DNA of 64,000 bases, from assembly GCA_017882705.1 (NCBI GenBank), contig JADGOZ010000063.1, forward strand, positions 1 through 64,000. Reading direction: 5' to 3'. Under the pieces are notes generated by a model that saw only the letters and a list, made by a program, of their open reading frames with translations, did no database searches and was not told where the DNA came from. Shown one piece after another: positions 9,518 to 18,025 of the stretch (positions are counted from its first letter, which is position 1; every line of letters begins with the position of its first letter). The position numbers and the translations under genes are program-made. This DNA is from Candidatus Nanopelagicales bacterium (GTDB lineage: Bacteria; Actinomycetota; Actinomycetes; S36-B12; CAIYMF01).

Positions 9518-10597
9518 ATGACCTCGCTCGCTGACCTGGGAGTCAGGATCGGCACCCTCCCCACGGGTCCGACGAACTCGGTGGTCGACGTGCCGGGCGT
9601 CGGCCTCGGCCACTCGACCGTCGTCTACGACGATGCTCCGCCTCCCTTCGGGCGCGGAGTCGCCCGCACCGGCGTGACCGTCCTCGACCTCGGCGGCGAC
9701 GTCTGGGAGCGGCCGGTCGTGGCCGGCGTCTCCGTCCTCAACGGTGCGGGCGAGCTCACCGCCCGCAGCCAGGTGGACGAGTGGGGACTGCTCGAGACGC
9801 CGGTGTTCCTCACGTCCACGATGCAGGTCGGCCGGGTCTACGACGCCGCGTGCCGCCTGCTCATGGCCGAGCAGCCGCGCATCGGTGTCGACGACGTCGT
9901 GATCCCGATGGTCGGCGAGTGCGACGACTCGTGGCTGAACGACCCGCGGCACATGCACGTGACCGACGAGCACGTCGCCGCCGCGCTCTACGCCGCGCGG
10001 GGGTCCGCCGGCTCCGGAGCCGCGCCAGAGGTCGGTGCGGTCGGCGCCGGCACCGGCATGTCGTGCTTCAACTGGAAAGGCGGCATCGGCACGTCGTCGC
10101 GCGTCCTGCCCGACGGCCACGTGGTCGGCGTCGTGCTGCTCACCAACTTCGGGCAGTGGGACCGGCTCACCCTCGGCGGCGTGGCCGTCGGCCGCGCGCT
10201 CGGCGCACCGCGCCACCTCCCGCCGCCGCCCGCCGGATCGTGCCTCGGGGTCGTCGTGACCGACGCCCCGCTCGACCACAGCGCGTGCGAGCGCCTCGCG
10301 ACCCGCGTCGGCCTCGGGCTCGCGCGCACCGGCTCGACCGCGCACCACTCGTCCGGAGAGCTCTTCGTCGCGGCGGCCCTCGGGCTGCGCGCGTCCCGCG
10401 GGGAGGCGCCCACTGCGACGCCGGTCACCGGGCGGGGCCTCGATCCCTACTTCGAGGCGGTCGTCGATGCGAGCGAGGAGGCCGTGCTGGTCTCGCTGCT
10501 TGCCGCCCACGACGTCACGGGCGTCGAGGGCCGCACCGTCGCGGCGCTGCCGGTCGACCGACTGCGCCGGATCCTCGCGGAAGGACGCCCCGCATGA
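9518..10597 (+). CDS. P1 (DmpA/BapA-like) family peptidase
   Basis: VPGVGLGHSTVVYDD, VGAGTGMSCFNWKGGIGTSSR, HHSSGELFVAAALG. Confidence 0.9.
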   Translation: MTSLADLGVRIGTLPTGPTNSVVDVPGVGLGHSTVVYDDAPPPFGRGVARTGVTVLDLGGDVWERPVVAGVSVLNGAGELTARSQVDEWGLLETPVFLTSTMQVGRVYDAACRLLMAEQPRIGVDDVVIPMVGECDDSWLNDPRHMHVTDEHVAAALYAARGSAGSGAAPEVGAVGAGTGMSCFNWKGGIGTSSRVLPDGHVVGVVLLTNFGQWDRLTLGGVAVGRALGAPRHLPPPPAGSCLGVVVTDAPLDHSACERLATRVGLGLARTGSTAHHSSGELFVAAALGLRASRGEAPTATPVTGRGLDPYFEAVVDASEEAVLVSLLAAHDVTGVEGRTVAALPVDRLRRILAEGRPA

Positions 10598-12576
10598 CCG
10601 ACACCACCGAGGCCCCCGGGCCGGACGTGGGCGCAGCGAATCCCGGCACGAAGGTCGACGCCTGGATCCCCATGAGCGACGGCGTGTTCCTGGCTGTCAC
10701 CCTCTACCTCCCCGATCCGGGCGCCGGGCCGCAGCCGTGCATCCTCGAGGCGCTGCCCTACCGCAAGGACGACATGACGTCGTCCTACCGCCCGGAGTAC
10801 GTCCGGCTGCGCGACGAGCACGCCTACGCCGTCGCTCGTCTCGACGTGCGGGGCACCGGGAGCAGCGGCGGCCGCGCGACCGACGAGTACCCCGAGGTCG
10901 AGCAGCGCGACCTGGCCGAGGTCATCGCGTGGCTGGCCGCACAGCCGTGGTGCGACGGCAACGTCGGGATGTACGGCACGTCCTATAGCGGCTTCAACTC
11001 GCTGCAGATGGCCTGCGAGCGCCCGGCCCACCTCAAGGCCGTGATCGCGATCTACGCGACCGACGACCGGCACACCGACGACGTCCACTACATGGGCGGG
11101 CTACGGCGATGGATCGACCTCGTCGACTACTGCCACTACATGACGCCGATGAACGCCCTGCCGCCCGTGCCCGCGGTGTTCGGTCCGACGTGGCGCGACG
11201 AGTGGCGTGCGCGGATCGCCGAGCACGAGCCGTGGCTGTTCACCTGGCTGAGCCACCCGCACGACGACGCCTACTGGCGGCACGGCTCCGTGCGCCCGGC
11301 GTACGACCAGATCGAGATCCCGACGATGATCGTCGCCGGCTGGGCCGACGGCTATCGGAACAACACGTTCCGCACGATGGAGAAGCTCGGCGAGAACGGG
11401 GTGCCGCGACGGCTGCTCGCGGGCCCGTGGTCGCACGCGTCGACGTCGTCGTCGCTGCCCGGCCCGCGCATCGACCTGGTGCCCGAGATGGTGCGCTGGT
11501 GGGACCGCTGGCTGCGCGGCGTGGAGAACGGCGTCGACACCGAGCCCGAGGCGATCTGGTACTCCCGCGCGTCGCACCGGCCGGCGCCCGACCTCGACAT
11601 CGTGCCCGGGGTCTGGCGCGCCGACTCGTGGCCGACCGTGCGCTCGACCTGGATGGAGCTCCCGCTCGAGGCGAAGCTGCCCTACGTCGTGAAGCCGGAC
11701 GTCGGCACCGCGGCCTGGATCTCCTGCGCGGGTCACCTGCCCTACGGGCAGCCGCTCGACCAGCGCCACGACGACGCCGACTCGCTCACCTGGACCGTCG
11801 ACCCCGAGGGCCTCGAGATCGCCGGCAACCCTCGCGTGCAGCTGTCGATCTCAGCCTCGGCTCCCGTCGCGACGGTCGCGCTCAAGCTCAACGACGTCGC
11901 CTCCGACGGCACGTCCACGCTCGTCACCCGCGGCGTCCTCAACCTCACGCGGCGCGGCGGCATGGACACGGCGGTCCCGCTCGAGCCCGGCGTCGCCTAC
12001 GACGTCGAGGTGGAGCTCGAGGCGACGGCATGGCAGTGGCGTCCCGGCCACAAGCTGCGGCTGTCGCTCGCGGGAGCCGACTGGCCGAACACGTCGGCGC
12101 CGCCCGAGCCGGTGACGCTCTCCGTGCGCGGTGGCCGCATCCTGCTCCCGGCGTACTCAGCGGCGGGATCGCCTGCGCCGCCGGAGTTCTCGCCCGGCGA
12201 CGAGTCGTCGTCGGAGAGCGACCACGGCGTCGTGTGGCGCGTCGAGCACGACGTGCTCGGCCGCACGACCTCCTGCGTGATCGACCACGGGTCGGCCTAC
12301 GACGCCCCCTACGGCTCGGTGGTCGAGCACTACTCCGGCCGCGTGTCCGTGTCGAGCCGCACGTTCGCGCAGGTCGCCGCGGCCGACGTGTCGTTCACGC
12401 TCCGCTTCGCCGACGACGGCACGGGAGAGGCGACCTCGGTCGTCGCCCGGTCCGTCCTCGAGGTGCACGCCGGTCCGCGGACCTACGACGTGACGATCAG
12501 CCTGGTCTGCACCGAGGCCGGCGAGGTCGTCGGCGAGCGCCACTGGCAGGCCCAGTTCCCCCGCGACCTCGCCTAG
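10594..12576 (+). CDS. CocE/NonD family (X-Pro dipeptidyl-peptidase type) alpha/beta hydrolase
   Basis: DVRGTGSSGG, nucleophile elbow GMYGTSYSGFNSLQMA, C-terminal jelly-roll-like region; 4 bp overlap with the upstream peptidase. Confidence 0.92.
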   Translation: MTDTTEAPGPDVGAANPGTKVDAWIPMSDGVFLAVTLYLPDPGAGPQPCILEALPYRKDDMTSSYRPEYVRLRDEHAYAVARLDVRGTGSSGGRATDEYPEVEQRDLAEVIAWLAAQPWCDGNVGMYGTSYSGFNSLQMACERPAHLKAVIAIYATDDRHTDDVHYMGGLRRWIDLVDYCHYMTPMNALPPVPAVFGPTWRDEWRARIAEHEPWLFTWLSHPHDDAYWRHGSVRPAYDQIEIPTMIVAGWADGYRNNTFRTMEKLGENGVPRRLLAGPWSHASTSSSLPGPRIDLVPEMVRWWDRWLRGVENGVDTEPEAIWYSRASHRPAPDLDIVPGVWRADSWPTVRSTWMELPLEAKLPYVVKPDVGTAAWISCAGHLPYGQPLDQRHDDADSLTWTVDPEGLEIAGNPRVQLSISASAPVATVALKLNDVASDGTSTLVTRGVLNLTRRGGMDTAVPLEPGVAYDVEVELEATAWQWRPGHKLRLSLAGADWPNTSAPPEPVTLSVRGGRILLPAYSAAGSPAPPEFSPGDESSSESDHGVVWRVEHDVLGRTTSCVIDHGSAYDAPYGSVVEHYSGRVSVSSRTFAQVAAADVSFTLRFADDGTGEATSVVARSVLEVHAGPRTYDVTISLVCTEAGEVVGERHWQAQFPRDLA

Positions 12577-12582
12577 TGGTGC

Positions 12583-12646
12583 GCGTGTAACAGTCGGGAG
12601 TGCGCACAGACGTGCCCGGAAGCGAGCACATCCGACTGTTACACGC
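12583..12646. terminator. 15-bp perfect inverted repeat with 34-nt spacer between convergent genes
   Basis: GCGTGTAACAGTCGG ... CCGACTGTTACACGC; right arm contains the TAA stop of the MFS gene. Confidence 0.55.
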
Positions 12647-13859
12647 CGGGCTTCGGGGGTGCGACGACCGGGGCGAGGACGACGATGCCGACCGCGAGGA
12701 CGGGCAGGATCCACAGCGCGTGGCCGATGCCGATCTGCTGGGCGAGCAGACCGATCAGCGGCGGGCCGATGAGGAAGCCGCCGTAGCCGATCGTCGACAC
12801 CGCAGCGATGGCGTCGGCGGCGCGGCCGGGCTGCTCGCCGCCCGCGCTCATCGCGGCGGGGAAGACGAGCGCGGTGCCGATGCCCCAGAACGCGATGCCG
12901 AGGATGATCCCCGGCATCGCCGGCAGGGCGAGCGCCGCCGCGACGCCGAGGCCGGCCAGGACGCCGGCGATCCGGATCGCCGTGCCGCGGCCGAGCCGCG
13001 CGATCACCGGCGTTCCGCCGAACCGGCTGAGCGCCATCGCCGTCGCGAAGACCGTGTAGCCGAGGGCCGCGGCGGTCTGCGTCTGGTCGCGGTCGTCGGT
13101 GAGGAAGAGCGTGATCCAGTCCGACGCCGAGCCCTCGAGCAGCGTGGCGCACAGCGTGATCACGCCGATGAGCACGATGCGTCGGGTGAGCAACCTGGCC
13201 CTGCGCACGCCGGGCTCAGCGTCGTCCTCGCTCGCGACGACGACCTCGTCGGGCTCGCGGTCGTCGATGTACTCGCGCAGGACGATCACGATGGTGAGGG
13301 TCACGGCGACCAGTGCGGCGACGGTGAAGTGCACGCCCAGTGCGATGCCGGCGCCGGCGGCGAGCGCACCGAAGGCCCCGCCGAGGATCGCGCCGACGCT
13401 CCAGCAGGCGTGGTAGCGCGGCATGTAGTCGCGGCCGGCGCGGCGGTCCACGTAGGAGCCCTGGATGTTCATGGCGACGTCCCACGAGCCGTAGCACGTG
13501 CCCATCACGAACAGGGCGATCCCCGTCGTGACGACGCCCGGGGCGAGGGCCGCGGCCACGAGCCCGATGCCGGAGACGATCGACGTGACGATCACGACGG
13601 GGCGGCTGCTCCACCGGTGGGCGAGGCGCCCGACGAACGGCATGGCGACGAGCGACCCGAGACCGAGCGTGAGCAGGGTGAGGCCGATCGTGCGGGGGTC
13701 GGCGTCGAGCCGGTCACGGGTGGCGGGGAGCCGCGAGATCCACGCCGCGATGACGGTCCCGTTGAGCGCGAAGACGGCAGCCGTCGCCAGTGCGGCACGC
13801 CTCGAGCCGTGAGGCAGGGCGGTGTCGGCGTAGGCGGAGGTCTCGCGGCTCACCCGCAC
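12639..13859 (-). CDS. MFS transporter
   Basis: 406 aa, about 12 hydrophobic segments, GRLAHRWSSRP loop motif. Confidence 0.9.
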   Translation of the reverse strand: MRVSRETSAYADTALPHGSRRAALATAAVFALNGTVIAAWISRLPATRDRLDADPRTIGLTLLTLGLGSLVAMPFVGRLAHRWSSRPVVIVTSIVSGIGLVAAALAPGVVTTGIALFVMGTCYGSWDVAMNIQGSYVDRRAGRDYMPRYHACWSVGAILGGAFGALAAGAGIALGVHFTVAALVAVTLTIVIVLREYIDDREPDEVVVASEDDAEPGVRRARLLTRRIVLIGVITLCATLLEGSASDWITLFLTDDRDQTQTAAALGYTVFATAMALSRFGGTPVIARLGRGTAIRIAGVLAGLGVAAALALPAMPGIILGIAFWGIGTALVFPAAMSAGGEQPGRAADAIAAVSTIGYGGFLIGPPLIGLLAQQIGIGHALWILPVLAVGIVVLAPVVAPPKPGV

Positions 13860-13884
13860 GATCCTGCCACGCGGACGGGAGCGG

Positions 13885-15048
13885 TCAGTCCTCGATGTGC
13901 GGGGGGATGCCGAGGTAGCCGCGACCGATCATCTGGACCCACTGGTGGACCGCGTCCTCGTTGGGCGCGAACGGGCCGGGGGAGAAGTGCGGGGACGTGA
14001 GACCGCGCTGCACGAGCTCGCAGGCCTTCCAGTCCTGGGAGTTGGTGAGGTCCCAGAACTCCATGGCGTAGGACGGGTCGATGTCGGAGCCGGGGAAGTA
14101 CCAGCTGCACTCGATCCAGGTGAGGTCGGGCGCGACGGGCAGCACGCGATGGGTCATGACGTAGTCCGGGTGGCCCGAGATGAGCAGGTTCGGGAAGAGC
14201 TGGACGTAGAGCACGGTGTGCTGAGGGGCGCCCTCGATCGGTCGGCCCTTCGACGTGCCGTCCATCGACATCGTGACGGCGTCGCCCTTGAAGTCCATCG
14301 TGCCGCCGACCCACGCGCCCGGGAGCGAGTGGTTGTCGCCCGAGCTGGGGTTCGAGACCTGGCACAGCTCGGGGTGGATGAGCGGGCAGTGGTAGCACTC
14401 GTGGTAGTTCTCCGAGACCAGCTTCCAGTTCGCGGCGATCTCGTAGGTGTGGTGGCCGCCGAGCACGAGATCCTCGGGGCGGTAGGGCGCGACCAGGTCG
14501 TCGAGCACGCCGAGGTGCTCCTCGAACGGTGCGGCGGTCCCGGTCGCGTTGACGAACAGCCAGCCGTGCCAGACCTTCGCCGGCAGGGGCACGAGGCCGT
14601 AGTCGGCTTTGTCGAAGAACTCGTTGTCGCGGAACCCGGGAGCGCCCTGCAGCGACCCGTCGAGGCGGTACGTCCACGCGTGGTAGACGCACAGCACCGA
14701 CTTGTTGGTCGAGCACTGGTCATCCTCGAGCAGGACGTGCGCGCGGTGCCGGCAGGTGTTGGCGAAGGCCCGGACCTCGTCGTCGGCGAAGGTCAGGAGC
14801 ACCGGGATGTCGCCCACGACGATCGCCCGCTGCGTGGAGTCGGCGCCGCGCAGCTCTTCCACGCGCCCGACGCACGCCCAGGAACCCGCGACGAGGTTGC
14901 GCAGCTCCCAGGCCAGGACGTCCGGCGATGTGTAGGACTCGACCGGCAGCATCGTCGACCGCCCGAAGGGCAGCAAGGCCCTCGAGAGGCCCTCCGGGTC
15001 GACCGGGGCGAGCGGGGAGAGGGACGACACGTCGTCGAGCGTGCTCAT
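13885..15048 (-). CDS. Rieske non-heme iron oxygenase alpha subunit (GbcA/CntA-like)
   Basis: Rieske CRHRAH...CVYHAW; mononuclear iron site ENYHECYHCPLIHPEL. Confidence 0.92.
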   Translation of the reverse strand: MSTLDDVSSLSPLAPVDPEGLSRALLPFGRSTMLPVESYTSPDVLAWELRNLVAGSWACVGRVEELRGADSTQRAIVVGDIPVLLTFADDEVRAFANTCRHRAHVLLEDDQCSTNKSVLCVYHAWTYRLDGSLQGAPGFRDNEFFDKADYGLVPLPAKVWHGWLFVNATGTAAPFEEHLGVLDDLVAPYRPEDLVLGGHHTYEIAANWKLVSENYHECYHCPLIHPELCQVSNPSSGDNHSLPGAWVGGTMDFKGDAVTMSMDGTSKGRPIEGAPQHTVLYVQLFPNLLISGHPDYVMTHRVLPVAPDLTWIECSWYFPGSDIDPSYAMEFWDLTNSQDWKACELVQRGLTSPHFSPGPFAPNEDAVHQWVQMIGRGYLGIPPHIED

Positions 15049-15068
15049 CGGGGACTCCTGCTGACTTG

Positions 15069-15086
15069 CGCGACAGTACAGTCGCG
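15069..15086. promoter_or_regulatory. Candidate operator in the divergent Rieske/TetR promoter region
   Basis: CGCGAC-AGTACA-GTCGCG inverted repeat just before the TetR start. Confidence 0.5.
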
Positions 15087-15089
15087 ACC

Positions 15090-15689
15090 GTGGCGAGACG
15101 AAAGGTCGAGGTGCGGCGCGAGGAGATCCTCGCAGCCGCCGAGGCCGAGGTGACGAAGCGCGGCTTCGCGCACACGCGGGTCGGCGACGTCGCCGACGCC
15201 CTCGGCGTGAGCAGCGCGCTGATCTTCTACCACTTCGGCACGAAGGAGAAGCTCTTCGCCCAGACGCTGGAGCACGCGGTGAAGCGCGACCTCGACCGCC
15301 TCGACGACGCCGTCGCGCGCGCGTCCGGCCCGATCGACGGGGTGCGCCGGATGCTGCAGCTGTGGGCGCCGCAGGGCAACGCCGCCGGCTGGACGGTGTG
15401 GGTCGACGCGTGGGCGGAGTCGCTGCGCGAGCCCGAGATGCGGGCGATGAGCCGACGCCTCGACGTGACGTGGAAGGAGGCGCTCGCCGACCAGATCACC
15501 CGTGGCAACGAGGCCGGGCTCTTCTCCTGCGCGGACCCGGAGGGTGCGGCCTGGCGGCTGTCGGCGCTGCTCGACGGTCTGGCGGTGCAGGTGACGGTGC
15601 ACCGCAACCTCACCAAGAAGCAGCTCGCGGTCTGGGTCCGCGGTGCCGCCGCGCGCGAGCTCGGCGTCGACCCCGGCGTGCTCGACTGA
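15090..15689 (+). CDS. TetR/AcrR family transcriptional regulator
   Basis: RREEILAAAEAEVTKRGFAHTRVGDVADALGVSSALIFYHFGTKEKLF HTH; GTG start. Confidence 0.92.
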   Translation: MARRKVEVRREEILAAAEAEVTKRGFAHTRVGDVADALGVSSALIFYHFGTKEKLFAQTLEHAVKRDLDRLDDAVARASGPIDGVRRMLQLWAPQGNAAGWTVWVDAWAESLREPEMRAMSRRLDVTWKEALADQITRGNEAGLFSCADPEGAAWRLSALLDGLAVQVTVHRNLTKKQLAVWVRGAAARELGVDPGVLD

Positions 15690-15695
15690 GGTCAT

Positions 15696-16856
15696 CTAGA
15701 CCATCCAGTTGGGCACGTAGGACGGGTCGGTGAGGCCCGGGCGGTCGAGGGAGAACGCGCGGATGTCGGCGGTGGTCGTGCCGTCGACCGCGACGCCGGT
15801 CAGCAGGCGGCCGAACGTCGCCGCGAACTTGTAGCCGTGCGCGGCGCCGAGCCCGACGCTGACCTGCGGGTGCTCGGGGACGCGTGAGACGACGAAGTCG
15901 CGGTCCGGGGTCAGCGTGTAGAGGCAGCGCTTCGAGCGGGTCGCGGGACCGGACGCCGGGAAGGTGCCGGCCATGAACTCGGCGAGGCGGTCCCGCAGCC
16001 TGGCGTTCTCGGCGCCCTCGCGGTCCTCGGCGGTCACCACCGGGCCGCCGCAGTCCTGAGCCGCCTTGACGGTGTCCTCGCCGTAGCAGGGAAAGCCGTA
16101 GAACGACGGCTCGTCCATCCAGATCCACACCGGGAACCGCCCGGGGCGGAAGGGCTCCGGGTCGGCCGGCGTGAAGTAGGTGACCTGCTCCTCGGTGACG
16201 GTCAGCGGGAGGTCGCGGCCGAGCGGCGCGAGCAGCGCGGACGTCCACGCGTCCGCGCTCACGACCACGCGCGCCGCGGACACGACGCCGGCGTCGGTCA
16301 CGAGGTCGACGGCGTCGCTGCGCGGCACGATCGCACGGACCGCGGTTCGGTCGCGCAGGACGGCGCCGTACGCCATGGCCCGGCGCTGCATCGCCGCGAC
16401 TCCGCGCGCCGCGGGGACGATCGCGGTGCGCTCCTGGAACAACACGCGGGTGCCTTCGGGCAGCGAGATCTGCGGCCACCGCGACCGTGCCTCTGCTACG
16501 TCGAGGACCTCGTGCGCGACTCCGCAGGCGTTCATCGACGACGTGTAGTCGTCGATGCCGATGACCGCGGCGTGCGGGAACAGGTCGATGCCGCCGGTGA
16601 TCGTGACGAAGGACTCGCCGGTCTCCGCCTCGAGGTGGGCCCAGTCGTCGTAGGCGGCGAACGTGAGGTCGACGTACTCGGGCGTGTGGTAGCTGTGGCG
16701 CAGGATGCGGCTGCTGTCGTGCGACGCGCCGCGCTCGTGACCGAGCTCGAACTGCTCGAGGCCGATCACCGAGAGGCCGCGTCGCGAGGCGTGCCAGGCG
16801 GTGGACGAGCCCAGGGCGCCGAGGCCCACGATCGCGAGGTCGTAGGTCTCGGTCAT
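15696..16856 (-). CDS. FAD-dependent oxidoreductase, N-methyl-tryptophan/sarcosine oxidase-like
   Basis: Dinucleotide fold MTETYDLAIVGLGALGSSTAWHASRRGLSVIGLEQFELGHERGASHDSSRILRHSYHTPEYV. Confidence 0.9.
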   Translation of the reverse strand: MTETYDLAIVGLGALGSSTAWHASRRGLSVIGLEQFELGHERGASHDSSRILRHSYHTPEYVDLTFAAYDDWAHLEAETGESFVTITGGIDLFPHAAVIGIDDYTSSMNACGVAHEVLDVAEARSRWPQISLPEGTRVLFQERTAIVPAARGVAAMQRRAMAYGAVLRDRTAVRAIVPRSDAVDLVTDAGVVSAARVVVSADAWTSALLAPLGRDLPLTVTEEQVTYFTPADPEPFRPGRFPVWIWMDEPSFYGFPCYGEDTVKAAQDCGGPVVTAEDREGAENARLRDRLAEFMAGTFPASGPATRSKRCLYTLTPDRDFVVSRVPEHPQVSVGLGAAHGYKFAATFGRLLTGVAVDGTTTADIRAFSLDRPGLTDPSYVPNWMV

Positions 16857-18022
16857 GCGGTGCTCCCGGTGGCGTCGGCGCCTGCGTGCCCGGCCGCGTC
16901 GCCGTCGAAGCGGGGGAGGAGCCAGCGCCGGATGTCGAGCGAGGCGTCCTCCATCGGCGCGTACCAGCCGTCGACGTAGGCGCGCGAGGACATCCCGCGC
17001 TGCACGGACTCGCAGATCCGCCAGTCCTGGAGGTTCGTGATGTGCCAGAGCTCCTCGGCGTCGCTCGGGTCGAACGAGTCCTTCGCGACCTCGTCGGGCG
17101 CGAAGAGCAGGTCGCAGGTGACCTCCGTGCGGTCCGCCGCGAGCGGGCGCAGCAGGAACGCCGCGGCGTGCTCGGCGGAGAGCGACAGCAGCAGGTTGGG
17201 ATAGACCAGCTCGCCCTTGTGCTTGACCCGCTCGTGCTCGTCGAGGTCGGGGAACGGCGCGCGGTCCGACGTGCCGCTCATCGTGAACGTCCAGGCGCCC
17301 TCGCGGTGCGGCACGCCGTCGTCCCACGTGAGGTCGGTGCCGCCGCCGGCGAACGCCGGCACGAGGCGCGAGAGCTCGGGGTGGACGGGACCGCAGTGGT
17401 AGCACTCGTTGTAGTTCTCCGCGACCACCTTCCAGTTCGCGGCGACGTCGTAGACCAGGCGCCTGCCGACCACGAGCGTGTCGAGGGGATAGCGCACCAC
17501 CTTCTCGGGCACAGGTGCGAGCGCGTCGAGCAGGGGAGCGGCCGTCGCGGGCGAGCCGTGCAGCCAGAGCCAGCCGCCCCACGCGTCGACGCCGACCGGG
17601 TGCAGGCCGAACGCCGAGCGGTCGAGGACGACCTCCTCGGTGTGCGGCGCGTGCAGCAGCGAGCCGTCCAGGGCGTAGGTCCACGAGTGGTAGGGGCAGC
17701 GCAGCGATCTCACCGCGCACGGGGCCGGCGCCTCGGAGGTCGGGTCGACCGGCACGACCTGCGACCCGCGGTGCCGGCAGACGTTGTAGTGCGCGTGCAG
17801 CGCGGCGTCGCGGTCGGTGGTGACGAGGACCGACTCGCCGTGCAGCTCGACGACGGCGAGCCGTTCGGGGAGGAGGGATGCGGAGCCGGACGTGGTCAGC
17901 CCGAGGTCGTCGAGGCGGCCGACGCAGGTCCACTCGTGCAGCAGCACGCGCTCGCGCTCGGCGAGGTGCGTGGCCGGGTCGACGTAATGCTCGCGCGGGA
18001 GCGCTGCCTGCAGGCCCGCCAC
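16853..18022 (-). CDS. Second Rieske oxygenase alpha subunit (GbcA/CntA-like)
   Basis: CRHRGSQ...CPYHSW and ENYNECYHCGPVHPEL. Confidence 0.92.
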   Translation of the reverse strand: MAGLQAALPREHYVDPATHLAERERVLLHEWTCVGRLDDLGLTTSGSASLLPERLAVVELHGESVLVTTDRDAALHAHYNVCRHRGSQVVPVDPTSEAPAPCAVRSLRCPYHSWTYALDGSLLHAPHTEEVVLDRSAFGLHPVGVDAWGGWLWLHGSPATAAPLLDALAPVPEKVVRYPLDTLVVGRRLVYDVAANWKVVAENYNECYHCGPVHPELSRLVPAFAGGGTDLTWDDGVPHREGAWTFTMSGTSDRAPFPDLDEHERVKHKGELVYPNLLLSLSAEHAAAFLLRPLAADRTEVTCDLLFAPDEVAKDSFDPSDAEELWHITNLQDWRICESVQRGMSSRAYVDGWYAPMEDASLDIRRWLLPRFDGDAAGHAGADATGSTA

Positions 18023-18025
18023 GGG

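Noticed and set aside
8351-10510. 719-aa minus ORF and 729-aa plus ORF (8408-10597)
   Set aside because: Each contains one real gene (AcuC-like, P1 peptidase) fused to antisense shadow of the other because of missing stops in GC-rich DNA.
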